Positions 12,129 to 23,086 of a DNA stretch of 64,000 nucleotides are shown piece after piece. The notes beneath the pieces are model-generated. The model was given only the letters and a program-made list of their open reading frames with translations. It was not told the DNA's origin and ran no database searches. Every line of letters starts with the position of its first letter. The stretch's first letter is position 1. The DNA lies in contig JAQFWX010000114.1 of the NCBI GenBank assembly GCA_027605045.1, forward strand, positions 1-64,000, read 5' to 3'. Position numbers and translations under genes: made by a program. Source of the DNA: Phallus indusiatus. Its lineage: Eukaryota > Basidiomycota > Agaricomycetes > Phallales > Phallaceae.

Positions 12129-13367
12129 ATGTCAACAGAAGACAACAATGTCGAAGTAATACCAGGTGCGGTTGGACCCCGCCTTTTGAGTGAAGAACTA
12201 ATATATATCTTGTTGTATTTCCCTTTAGCATCGTCAGAGGAGCCGCAAAACGCATTAACAAAGAAATTCACCGAAGATGAATGGGTGGCCTTGAAAGAGT
12301 TTCGGGTGCGGTCTTTTTCTAAGCTGATATTTCCTAGCTTATCAACTCACGAAACTCACGAGATTCAAGTCAACCTTACCAGATGTATTCGCAGAAGCTT
12401 ATCCGGAGAAAGAGAACGCGAGAACAACGCCAATCGTTTTATGGAACGTTCCCATAGATCCGGATAAGCCCCATGACGCACGTACTAGCGTCGTATTAAT
12501 TAAATTCCTTCGCGCAAGGCTAGCCCACCCACTTTCATTTAGGTTTTTGCCAAGCGAGAACTGACAATTGACTCAAAACAGAAACCTCGATGTACCAGCA
12601 GCTAAAGAAATGTTAATAAACACTCTTCGTTGGAGAGATAGCTTCAAGCCAGAAGAAACCTTGAATGAGCAATTTCCTAGCGAAGTCTTTGGTAACCTTG
12701 GACATGTTTCGGGCTCGGACAAAGAAGGACGTCCCGTGACGTAGGTCTTCTAAACTCGTTCATAGTGTCTTGCCAACAGCCTTCCGATCATCTTGACTTA
12801 GTTACAATTTGTATGGTGCAAATCAAGACCTACAGGCGGTGTTCGGCGATACTCCTCGATTCATAAGGTTCGGTTCTAACTTTCCGTCTCTCTGATAATT
12901 TGTCTGTCTGACAGTGGGTATGACCTCCATAGATGGAGGGTTTCTTTGATGGAGAAGGGAATTCGTCTCATAGATTTCGAAACAACTGACCAAATGCTTC
13001 AAGTCCATGATTACGAAGGCGTTTCACTGTCCAGTCGAGACGCCAACTCAAAGAGAGCCGCAAGCGAAGCGACGGAAATATTCACAAATTATTATCCAGA
13101 GTTTTTGGTAGGTGGTATTCTTTGAGCGCCTTTTGGTTTTGCCAGCTCCTTACGCATAACCCAAAAAAGCATAAGAAATGGTTTGTTAATGTCCCGACTT
13201 TTATGTCCTGGTTGTTCTGGGCCTTCAAGCCATTCCTCCCAGCAAAAACCTTCAGCAAGATGAGTGTCGTAGGCCATGGCGCCGATGCCATTAGTAAAGA
13301 TCTTTTGCCGTATATCTCCAAAGACCAGCTACCGGAGAGATATGGTGGTGAAGCTCAAGCTTTTTGA
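12129..13367 (+). CDS. SFH5: Phosphatidylinositol transfer protein SFH5 (Sec14/CRAL-TRIO)
   Basis: Non-classical Sec14 protein that exchanges phosphatidylinositol between membranes at ER-plasma membrane contacts. The N-terminal region reads QNALTKKFTEDEWVALKEFR, then LPDVFAEAYP after an intron, then VLWNVPIDPD and IKFLRAR|NLDVPAAKEML (CRAL-TRIO-N). The lipid-binding domain follows: EVFGNLGHVSGSDKEGRPVT, YNLYGANQDLQAVFGD, RFIRWRVSLMEKGIRLIDFE, DQMLQVHDYEGVSL, and a C-terminal part with VNVPTFMSW, FSKMSVVG and LPERYGGEAQAF. The start was placed at 12129 (MSTEDNN) because the family begins close to that point; 12015 is an upstream alternative. The intron at R|N uses a GC donor (AAG|GCTAGC). A GT donor 29 nt later would add about nine residues. 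Confidence 0.93.
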
Positions 13368-14162
13368 CAGTTATTAGGTTAAAGAATTACAGAGCTCTCA
13401 AGTCCGTCTCATGAACCAACCTGGCTTTGCCAATTGTGTATATAACATCATATGTATGAATTGAATACAAGTGACGACTCGTGTTGTCACGCTTGTAATT
13501 TAGATCTAGATCTCAGATCAAATTCCAGCCACCACGCAGGTTCAATTAACGCCTCATCCTGAAAGAGTCCTTGTTGTGTATATAAATCTCCGAACTCTAA
13601 ACCTGTTTCGAGATTAATTCTTGATAATAATCGCTTTGTGTACATATCGTTTTGTTTGTCATGGCAATGGCGACTCCAAGGGAAAATGCGTAATGCCATG
13701 TAATGAAATCACACTAAATCAAGCTAGGATGAAAGTTAGTCCACCCTAGATCTGATCCCATTTTTTTTTCTCTCCTTATCTCCGTGGTGATTAACCGTTT
13801 GTCTTTTGAACACGCACGGCGATCCTCCTCTCGGTTCTCGAACTATGTACGTAGTTGAGGTCTCATGCTCAGGGACGAATGAAGGCTTCAAGCTCTCTGA
13901 AAAAAAAATCGACATGGAGATATGCGATCAAATGTCATTTGAATTGTGATTCATCTCCAACGTTTTAATTGCATCAACAAAGATAATGAGCTCATTAACT
14001 ATAGCCTCCTATAGCCGGCGCACGAAAAAAAAAACAAAATGGCGATGTGTCAGGCTTAAAACACTAAATGACGTTCTGATATGCGGTTAACTGGGTCAGA
14101 TGATCATCAAACGAGTAAAAAAAAAGTGGAGGAAGTTGATTATCGGGAGTGTTCTGTACGAT
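13368..14162. other. Convergent intergenic region, about 795 bp
   Basis: Lies between the 3' ends of SFH5 and RRP4. A 70-codon minus-strand frame (13487-13699) has no recognisable features. Several A-runs (about 13898-13908 and 14024-14036) are present. Nothing else is supported. Confidence 0.45.
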
Positions 14163-15567
14163 TCAAGAATGAGTTATGATAGCTGCAACCAAAGCTTCGG
14201 CATTATCATCTTGAAGAAGCTCTTTCGCGTCAAACTCTTGGTCTAATGCCCACTCATATGCCTCCAATAGAGCGTTGTCTGTGATGGGAATGAAATAACG
14301 AGCTAATATGCTGATGATGTTGGCGACACGAGAGATAGCTATGCGCGTAGCGGTGTCAATGACCTACAGAGAGAAAATGGACATGGAGCTTAATAATAAT
14401 AATAAACAATGGGGCTCCGGGAAGCCTATACGTACATCGTTTTTGTTTGAATAGACAGCCTCGGCATCAAACCCTACCTCTCCTTCTTGCTCTTGTTCTC
14501 GAGTATGCTTGCTTACCCATATGTAACCATTGAGTCCAAGGATAAGATCCACACCGCAAGGCAGCGAATAAAATTGTGATTTTAGCCGTCGAACAAGAAT
14601 CGGAGGCACAGTCACGAGCTGACCGTTCCGTAACTTTGAACAAAAAAAAAATACGAATTAGGAATTGGGCTGCGGGACGAGACTCGGTAATACTACTCAC
14701 CTTGCCAAATTTCAAGGTACGCGTATGGAGTTGCATGCTGCCATCTGATGAGATTCCCTGAACCTCAGCGACAAGCAAATCTCCTTCTTCAAAAAAAGTT
14801 CTCATCTGAAGCTCATCGCTTTCTAATTTACGCCGCTGATTGAAAAAAAGTACGTTAATATATATTTTTATAATGGTGGTAATGGTGGGCTGTACTGTAC
14901 CTGAACACCACCGGGCAAATTGACCGACGCCAAATGCAAGACGGCATCCTGGCGGGAATTCACGTCGACTTTCCATTTTCGGGGGAGAACCTTGTTATTC
15001 CCCGGTGCGATCAGCCGTTGCAGCTTGGAATAGAAGGCGATGCGCGAATGAACGTTCCTACCTCTGTGATTCTTCCGACAACCAGGTCAGCCATTTCCGG
15101 GTTGTACCTAAGTCAAAAACGGTGCATTCTCATATCAACACCGCAATAATAAAATATAACGAACCTCGTTTTGATCGCTTTAACGGAGACAAGTTTATTC
15201 ACTCTGTCAACTGTTCCCGCAACAGAGGCAATGACCTAAAAAAAATATGATATAATTGGAGAAAAAAGTAACAAATTGGGCATAGCTGACTAACTAACCT
15301 GTTCATTCTCAATATAAGTTCCATGGCCACTAATGAATTTGGAAATACATCACGAGAAAATTTCTAATCGGAAGCGGAAGCGAAAACGAACCGCATGAAG
15401 GCATAGGCAGATGTGAGTCGTTCACCCGGAGAAGAGATCTTCGCCATTATATCGTCATCGTCTGTCTCGTCGAGGTCCATCAGAATTTCAGCTTCTACAT
15501 CGGGGTGATGCTTCATGGTAGAACTAATGTGCTGGGAACGAGGTGGGAAAGATGAAATTTTAAACAT
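14163..15567 (-). CDS. RRP4: Exosome complex component RRP4
   Basis: Cap subunit of the nuclear and cytoplasmic RNA exosome; its S1 and KH domains guide RNA to the 3'-5' exonuclease. Exons read MFKISSFPPRSQ, an acidic stretch (ILMDLDETDDDDIM), PGERLTSAYAFMR|GHGTYIENEQ, VIASVAGTVDRVNKLVSVKA, then the S1 core NPEMADLVVGRITEV. After further introns come KVDVNSRQDAVLHL, LPGGVQ|RRKLESDELQMRTFFEEGD and LLVAEVQGISSDGSMQLHTR. The KH-like end is SQFYSLPCGVDLILGLNGYI with its GLNGY loop, finishing EALVAAIITHS. Introns are about 50 nt. The ATG at 15567 is preferred; another in-frame ATG at 15585 would add six residues. Confidence 0.94.
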
Positions 15568-16022
15568 TATGAGACGCAGTAGCAATGATTGTCTTCAGTC
15601 AAAGTTCCCAACCACTAGAGATACGGGGTGTCACCGTAGGTCCGTAAAAGATCTGGAAGAGCCACGTGAACAACCACTAATCAATTTACGTAATCCGCTT
15701 ACGCAAAATTAGAAAAAGAAAAAAAAAGCAGATTCTGGTTGTTTCCTCCTCGGCCGGGGAAAAATGCTGCTAAATCGTTTGCAATTTAATCGAAGATACA
15801 GGAATTTTTCCTCATGAGCTTGTTTTAATTGATGCGCATGTTGTCAACCACATATTACATACTCATCCGCAGTCCGTTGACCGTATCTTTACAAAAAAAG
15901 CATCGAAGTGTACAAGCATACAGAATCAAAGAAAATGCAATAAAAAAAACATAAGTGAGCATTCCATGCAGCGGACGGAGGATGAATGAAGGCAAACGTG
16001 TTTGAATTAAATTAATACAATC
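15568..16022. other. Intergenic, about 455 bp
   Basis: The RRP4 promoter side meets the MYND gene 3' end. A-rich runs lie near 15710-15730 and 15945. No coding or RNA feature is supported. Confidence 0.45.
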
Positions 16023-16683
16023 TTAATTATACCCCAGAAAATATGCCGATAACGCTGGTAAGTCATTGAGAGATGCATCTGCGTAGCACTGTCGACGGGT
16101 ACCAGAGTATTTGAGTACAACAACAGCTCCATGCCATGGCCGCGGAGCTTGGCCCGATGTTATTCTGTAGACAGAACGATTAATGGGATGCGACCGTGAC
16201 AACGCTTCGGCGTCGTAGTAAACTTGAAGGGGGAAGCGTAGCGATTCTTGGTTGAGTCCTTGGGTCAATGTGAGACTGGACGGTCGACCATGGGGAAACC
16301 ATCCTTCAATAATAGGACTAGGACACGGTCCTACTGATAAGTCTGCTGGCGGTATACATTCAACCGAGATAAGGCGCGGTTTTTCCTCGTTTACAGGGAA
16401 ATAGATTGCGGTGACTGAGATAGTTTGGTTGGGATTTGCGGTGACAGCAAACTGATGAGGGTTTTGAGCAGCGGCGGCGGCGGCAGGTCTACACGCTCTT
16501 TTGTGTACGGCCCAGTCCTAAGAACGACAGGTGTCTCAGAAAGAATGCGGATATAGAGGTGAATTCACTTACGCTTTGCAAGTGTTCGGCGCTGCAGTAC
16601 CATACTTGTTGACAGCGACTACACCAATATGAGGTGGGTTCATAGCAAACAGCGCAGCGAGGAGTGTCGATTGTTGAGGGCAT
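16023..16683 (-). CDS. Small MYND-type zinc-finger protein
   Basis: MYND fingers bind Pro-rich peptides in partner proteins. The finger occupies residues about 9-46: CAVC, YWCSRCQQVWYCSAEHLQ, then after one intron (GTAAGT...CTTAG, near 16573-16518) DWAVHKRACRP, giving the C-C-C-C-C-C-H-C set. A short Ala run follows, then an unrecognised domain with NPNQTISVTAIYFPVNEEKP, a PRPWHGAVVVLKY segment and DLPALSAYFLGYN at the end. The predicted length is about 200 residues. The start MPSTIDTP at 16683 is the only ATG upstream of the finger in frame. MYND proteins of this short, finger-plus-unknown layout are numerous in mushrooms. The partner is unknown. Confidence 0.82.
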
Positions 16684-17573
16684 TAGAAGTAAAGGTAATG
16701 GGAGTAGATTAAAGGATGGTTATATACCTAATCCAAAGTCCAACGAATCAACAGCGTGGTACAGTTAAACCCAATGCACGTGAAGTTTATAGGTTCCTCG
16801 TAGGGCCGAGCTCCTAACGCACAGCAATAAGTCATAAGTCCGATCTCCTTGATTGTCCTCATTCAAAATACCGTGGGTATAGTCAATCCAGGCGATCGGA
16901 GAAGTCTTTTGGACTACCGTTAAGATCTGGCCAGCTTGCAAAAACCTCCAAGGTCTGTTTTTTCTTGAAGATGAAAAAAATTCTATTAGACCTGGCGAAT
17001 TATTAAGGAGAAAAAGTGTTGACTCACTGCCAGACAAACTATGGAGGAGACTTTATTTGTTGGTTAACTAAAAGCTAATAATAAACTAATAATTATCGGT
17101 GGGTCTTGGCAGTCGTTCATGCCGTATTTCCTTCAATCTCCCAACACTTGCAGGCACTTGTCGAGAAAACGCTAAAAATTTCAAAACATTCTTTTCACTA
17201 ATTTATTTCCATTTCCATCTCTGACGAGGGCAGGGATTAGTACTGGCAATGACAGCGTAGCCTGGCGGACATGGCAGGCCGAGCCTGTATGCTGTAGGTG
17301 GGTGGGGACCGTAATCGGTAATAACGCTAAGTCTCGGTAATATTAATGTCTGGACTTCGCTGGCATTACAAATATTTGAGCACTTGAAAAATGGAGCACA
17401 AAAACATAGACACGTAGTTGAAAGACAAGGAGTGTTGTTGGCAAGAAATGTGGCAGATTAGTTATTTGATAGACAGATGGGCGCTTGTTTCTCAGAAGGA
17501 CACATAAGCGTCAACAACGCCACACACTCAGAATTGAGCAGAACTCACCTTCCCGCCAGCGTATTCATCCATA
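16684..17573. other. Divergent promoter region of the MYND and Y14 genes
   Basis: About 890 bp. A 90-codon minus-strand frame (16765-17037) and shorter ones exist but have no splice partner, domain or composition bias, so I do not call a gene. Confidence 0.45.
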
Positions 17574-18313
17574 ATGTCTGACAACGATGAAATGAATATT
17601 GACGAGGGTGAGTCATGTGCGTTACGCGTGAGATGCATCTAAAGATGAGATTCTTCAATAAACAGGAAACGGTGCCGTTCGTCGCAGAGGAAGAGGATTT
17701 CGAAACAATGGTTCGTAGCCATTTCAATCTTGACCATGAGGTCACGCTCAGTTCGCTTTTTTTAGGTGGAAATGATACTATGGACGTAGCAGAGCCAACA
17801 TTCGATAGACTCGAATCAGCTCATGCGGGAGATACTGGAAAAGCCGCAAGATGTAAGCAGCTATTCATTCTCCCTTTCCTCCGCCAATACCTTACGTACT
17901 GCATTTACAGCCGTTGAAGGATGGATCGTTATTGTTACTGGTGTACATGAAGAAGCTACAGAAGAGGATCTCCAAGATCGATTTGGCGAATTCGGCGAAA
18001 TAAAAAATTTGCATCTCAATCTAGATCGACGTACAGGTTATGTCAAAGTAAGTCGAACTTTTTTTTTTCAACATTTTTCACTCATATCTTTCTTCCTATA
18101 TTCTGTACTTTCTTTCAGGGTTACGCACTAGTTGAATACGAAACACACGAGGAGGCAAAAACCGCGATTGATAAGACTTCTGGAACCACGCTGTTAGAAC
18201 AGGAATTGCAATGCGACTTCGCGTTTATAAGACCCCCTCCTTCGGGTCCTAAAGGTCGCAGTAACAGACAAGGTCGTAATCGTAGTGCAAGCCCTGGAGC
18301 CGGAAGAAGATAA
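17574..18313 (+). CDS. Y14: Exon junction complex RNA-binding protein Y14/RBM8A
   Basis: Y14 pairs with Mago in the exon junction complex deposited on spliced mRNA. Five exons are readable. [12 protein letters not shown] is followed by a [11 protein letters not shown] exon joined through GTGAGT...AACAG. After a GTTCGT...TTTAG intron comes [17 protein letters not shown], then the [23 protein letters not shown] (RNP2 region), [41 protein letters not shown] (RNP1 region) and [16 protein letters not shown]. The C-terminal tail is Arg/Ser/Gly rich ([20 protein letters not shown]). Length about 160-170 residues, normal for the family. Presence of Y14 fits this intron-rich genome; it is absent from budding yeast. 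Confidence 0.95.
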
Positions 18314-18615
18314 AACTCTCGAGACGTATATTGTATATCTCAAAATTGCGAGGGGACATCTGTTCATAATTCCTTTCCTACATCTTACACACTGTCTTAC
18401 TTACCTTGTAGTTGTTTTTATTGTTGTCATAAAGCTTTTACATTAATATAAAAATATATATGAATGTGTGCGTTATCAACCAAACATCATCTGTTTCGTC
18501 TAGCATTCCTTGCTCGATTCAACGGCTTATGTAACGAAACTGTTCTCCGACGCGCTGTTCTCACTCGCCTTTTGTATCAACGCGTGCTATTTGCAGACAA
18601 CATCGTGATATCCTG
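18314..18615. other. Short intergenic region between Y14 and HP1
   Basis: About 300 bp carrying the Y14 3' end, with AT-rich sequence at 18415-18470 suitable for polyadenylation, and the HP1 promoter. Confidence 0.4.
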
Positions 18616-19782
18616 ATGCCGAAATCCTCGTCCAAAGAAATTGTAGAAGATAGTGAAGAGGAACAAGTTAAAACCAGTCGCAAATCCAAAAACAAGACGC
18701 GAGGTTCTCGGGCTGACACGGAGGAAGAAGAAAAAAGGAAGGATGACAACAACAGCGACGAAGACGAAGTCATGAACGAGAAGGAGACTGAAGAAGACAA
18801 AAATGGCGAGGATGAAGGTGAAAATGGTGAAGAGTACGAGATTGAATCTATCATAAAAGCCCAAGCTGCCGTATTCGAAGGAGTATGTTTTAACTCTCGG
18901 CAACTTGACTATTAACTGACGCGCACATAAAATTATAGGGTAAATTAGGCTATCTAGTAAGGTGGAAAGGCTACGGTGAAGAACACGATTCGTGGGTGAC
19001 GGAATCCGATGCAGAGTTGGTGGCATGTTCCATCTCGCTTCGAAAGTTTCTAACCTACTCCTTTAGAAACGCGGGAGAGCTCATCGACCAGTATTGGCGT
19101 AAACAAAAGAAAACTCCTCGAGAGTTTCTTCAGAGCGCGAAAGCACGGGGACGTCCTCGCAAATCAGATGAGAAGGTGTCTTCTGGGCAAAAGCGGAAGA
19201 AAAGCGATGGTACTGTACGGAAAAAGGCCGCCGCAAAAGGAAGTGACGATGACGACGAAGGAGCTGAGAAAGCAGAGGACGACGAGATTGAGGAGATTGA
19301 GGAGATAGACAAGCCATCCAAACCCGCGAAGAGAGCAAAGACATCGAGAACCACCTCTGCTAAGAAAGCCCGTGCTGAGAATGGGGCTTCTGAGCTCTCG
19401 AAACAAACCTCACCAGAAGCGGAAGATTCTCGTCCTGCTTCAGACTATCGTCCTGCAGACGAAGAACTTGCATTTAAAAAGTCTTGGGAGAAAATTGTTA
19501 AAACTATCGACACCATCGAGAACTTTGACGGAGACCTGAAGGTTTTCTTTACGATGTAAGTTGATAACAGATAGTTCGTCACTTCGAGCTTATATTTCGA
19601 TTTATTTGATCAAAGGAATAATGGCGACAAGGTCTTTGCAAGCTCGCCTGACTGCAGGGAACGTTTTCCCCAGAAGGTGCGAGTTTCCTCGCTACCGTCA
19701 AATTGAAGTCACTGACAGTGTATTATCGTGATAGCTACTCCAATTCTATGAGGCGAATCTTCGATGGCGGGAATTAGATTAG
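18616..19782 (+). CDS. HP1: Heterochromatin protein 1-like (chromo plus chromo shadow domains)
   Basis: Reads H3K9-methylated nucleosomes and dimerises to compact heterochromatin. A long acidic/Ser N-terminus (EEEQVKTSRKSK, DTEEEEKRKDDNNSDEDE) precedes the chromodomain EYEIESIIKAQAAVFEG|GKLGYLVRWKGYGEEHDSW, with the aromatic-cage residues Y, W and W in place, and NAGELIDQYWRKQ. The hinge is Lys/Glu rich with basic patches (RGRPRKSDEK, KRAKTSRTT). The chromo shadow domain is WEKIVKTIDTIENFDGDLKV, FFTM|NNGDKVFASSPDCRERFPQK|LLQFYEANLRWRELD. Four GT-AG introns, two inside each domain, split the gene. Same strand and order as Y14 and the following gene. Confidence 0.93.
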
Positions 19783-20070
19783 CATCGCGTCTTTGTGTCT
19801 TTTTTCTGTCTCTATAGGTGTTTACATTAGTACTACAAGCATGCGCCTAGGCTGTTGTATTCCATTATTTTGTTATCTTATCTTTTTGCTACTTTGTGAC
19901 TGTATATATCTCAAAACAAATAAAACAGGAAAACATTCGTACCTAGGACATCAATAAGTAACATATGTACTTACTAGTAGAGTGGCGTTGATTCCAAGGC
20001 TTTGCCACTGTCAAGTTATTAGTAATCGAGTGATCTTGCGTGGGCGCGACCACTGCGCTCGTCACAAGCG

Positions 20071-22675
20071 ATGGATCCCTGGAATACTAATGCATGGTCA
20101 ACAGACGAGAACGAAGAAATCCCAGACCAGCTAGCTCCCAAGTGGGAGGTGCCTTTGGAGGACACCGACCAACCAACAAGTGCCCCAATTGTTGACCTCC
20201 CGTCCTGGTCCGTCGCTTCTGACTCCGTTTGGAATACAGGAAACGATGTCTGGACGAGCGCCGATGACAACGCGAGCAATGGTGAGCCATCCTGGAATCA
20301 AGACTGGAAAACTGAAGCAACCAGTCATACCTCCCAACTCGTTGAGCCAAATGCCAAGTCTCCGGAAGTGGAAGCTGCGGTTCGACCTGCTTTGCCTACA
20401 CCTCCCTCGTCCCCTCCTACGCCTTCAATTTCACTACCTGTGCCTGTAAAAGAACCTGTAGTAGTTACGGACACCGTTCTAGAAGTTCTGGAACCTTTGG
20501 AGGCAGTGGAGACACCCGATCCTTTTGGCTCATTTGAATCCGCCCAAGGAACACCTGTCGTTCTCTCTACGAATAATGATCTATCTTGGTCAACAGACCT
20601 CGCCTTCGAAACGGGGCATTCGCTTGATGAACCATGGAAATCAAGCTGGGATTCAGCCGCTGACAATTCTTCTCCAACAATGACAGCCCCAGAAGACGAT
20701 TGGGAGGCTGCACAGGAAGCTCAAAGAAAACTTAACCAGAAGATAGTATGTTTTCAGTTATGGTTTCTGTCGCAAATCTTCTTAAAAACTCCAGCCTCAA
20801 GAGCGTTTGAAGTCAATCATTTCTCAATGGGAAGACATCGCTCAACAGCATTATTCAAATTATAAGATGCCAGAAGGGCAGGACTATTCGTGGCGCAAAG
20901 GTCTTGACAACGTTGATGGATTGTAAGTTGTCGTGACTGCTCATTATTATTATTACAACATTGATTCAAATAAAAGACTGGAGCGTGTTGATAATCTTGT
21001 TCCTTCAACCTATTTTACGATTCCTACTCCATTCCCTCAGTCGGAAATTGCCAAAGCTGTCAAGAATGCCCTACGGCTTACTCGCTCTTGTTCGTTGTCA
21101 CAATCAAGCCCCATGGGTCATTTCTTCGCGTTGAAAGGTTCGTCAGAATGGGAAGATCTAGTGAAGATGCAAGGCTCGGCTGCCAAAGACGAGTGGGGTT
21201 GGGATTTGAAGCAGGGCAAGGAAGAAGTCCCGGACCCTCAGGAGTCAGTAAAGGGTCCAGAGAGAAGAAGTGGCTTTCTTTCATTTTGGAAACGTCGGAC
21301 TCCTTCTGAAAGTTCGACTGTTGCTGCTGCTGCCATTGGTGGTACCGCTGTGACCGCACCTAGCGTTCAGCAAGAGTCCTCTCAGGCAGAGAAGAAAGAG
21401 AAAGAGAAGGTACAGACGCAAACTCAACCCTCTACACCGACATTACCACTACGATCTAGCCTCGAAAATCCACCCTCGACCCTTTTACCACCGAAAGCTG
21501 TCCTGGAGTCCGATACTACCGCTTCCCTTACCGAAAGTCGGACATCTGATGTTGAGTCGCAGCAGGTACAGCCCTCTGTTGTTTCCCGTTTTTTGAACCG
21601 CCTCTCCCGCCGACCATCATCCGTGATAGTTGAAGTGGCGGAATCGCCTTCACCATCCCAAATTGCACTGTCCGTAGACGACCTAGCGTTTCTGTCCGAC
21701 ATCGAGACTCAACCCACGCTCACTTCGGATCTCTTGATACCTACTTCTTTGACCTCGACAAATCCACTCAAAGAAACGACGTCATCGAACACGAGGAGCA
21801 CACTTATCGCACAATCAAAATCTCCTTTGCTGCCTCCACCGCCTTCCTCCTCCTCGCGTGTCACTCCTCCTATCAAACACTCGGACATCGTTGATCTCTT
21901 CAGTGATGATCCTTTCGGCTCGTCCTCCGTAGATCAGACACTATACCTAGAACAAACCAGCCCCTTCAAGGAGAAACCATCATCCCTTTTGCGGCCGCAA
22001 CCACCAACGTCCCTTGATTTGTTCTTAGCTTCATCTTCTCGTTCAGACGCATCTCTTTTACCAGAAACCCACCCTCGTGTCTCCCAATCTGTATCAACAA
22101 TTCTCCCACCGCCTCCCCCATCACGATTCGGTGTATCGAGACCGTCCTCGTCTGCTTCTAAACTCGACTCCTCGGACTTTGATGATTTTGATGATTTCGT
22201 ATCCAGTGGTCCATTACACCCTATCAAAAATCATCTTAATGATGGCGACAACTCTGTCATGGCGGACTTTGGGGATTTCGTGTCCACCTCGCATCATAGA
22301 CCCTCCGAACCCGATCCTTTCCCTCAACCTAAAAGTTACGCGAAGAATGCAGATCGCCGGACCACAGCGTCCGTGAATATTCCAATTTTGAAACCTCCAC
22401 CAACATTTATGGCTAGCCGTCTTGAATTGAATGAAGCCCTCGGGACCGAAATCTCGCCCCTTCCTCTTCCGATGGGAAACTCTCGACCCCTGGGACAACA
22501 AACCTCAAAACCTCTTCCACGTTCTCCGCCAAGACAACCGGTACAAACATTTGACCTTTTTTCAGCTACAAAGGCACCATCATCGAGGGGATCAACTCCA
22601 AGACCAGAATCTACGTCTACAGCTAAGAAGTCTGGCTTGTCAGCTCAGGACTTGTCTTTCTTTGAAGGTCTATAG
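20071..22675 (+). CDS. Disordered adaptor-like protein with DPF and D/G-F-x-D-F motifs
   Basis: A roughly 830-residue, low-complexity protein. Exon 1 (to about 20743) is Trp/Asp/Pro rich (PWNTNAWSTDENEE) with TPDPFGSFES. A short exon reads RLKSIISQWEDIAQQHYSNY, and a long third exon (from about 20976) begins ERVDNLVPSTYFTIPTPFPQ. That exon carries Pro/Ser runs plus repeated acidic Phe motifs: DIVDLFSDDPFG, DSSDFDDFDDFV, NSVMADFGDFV, VQTFDLFS. Such DPF and DFxxF motifs are clathrin-adaptor ear-binding signals in endocytic proteins and aftiphilin-type proteins. A role in trafficking is therefore an inference. No folded domain is recognised. Splices GTATGT...CCAG and GTAAGT...AAAG are clean. Confidence 0.8.
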
Positions 22676-23086
22676 TCCTGGCTACATATTTCGTCATTAC
22701 CTCCACCTGCATCACCATAACATTTATTATTATTGTTACAGCATGACTCTTTCTTTTCTCCAGAGTTATTAATCCGCTCGGAGAGCTGAATTTAGATAGC
22801 ATTCATACATAAGATCCCAACTCTCTGTCCAAGATCCACCACACTCAAAACGGCAGTGCATCGCTTTCCGAAGGATTGGATGCAGACCACGATGGCATCG
22901 TATTTTTGGGGACTATGCAATCTGTGAATTCTCAACCCATATTTTAGTTTTGATATGTTATCGATAGCTTGGAATAATCATAAATTAATTTGGAATTCCC
23001 CGCGAGTTGGATCTACATACACACTACTGATGCGACTTCCAACTTGAAAAGCGTGTGAGAAATTTACGGTCGACCAACCCAACAAC
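22676..23086. other. Intergenic, about 410 bp
   Basis: 3' end of the adaptor-like gene and promoter of the S33 peptidase gene. No gene, repeat or RNA seen. Confidence 0.4.

Noticed and set aside
16765..17037. 90-codon minus-strand frame upstream of the MYND gene
   Set aside because: No splice partner, domain or compositional signal, and it lies in a divergent promoter region.
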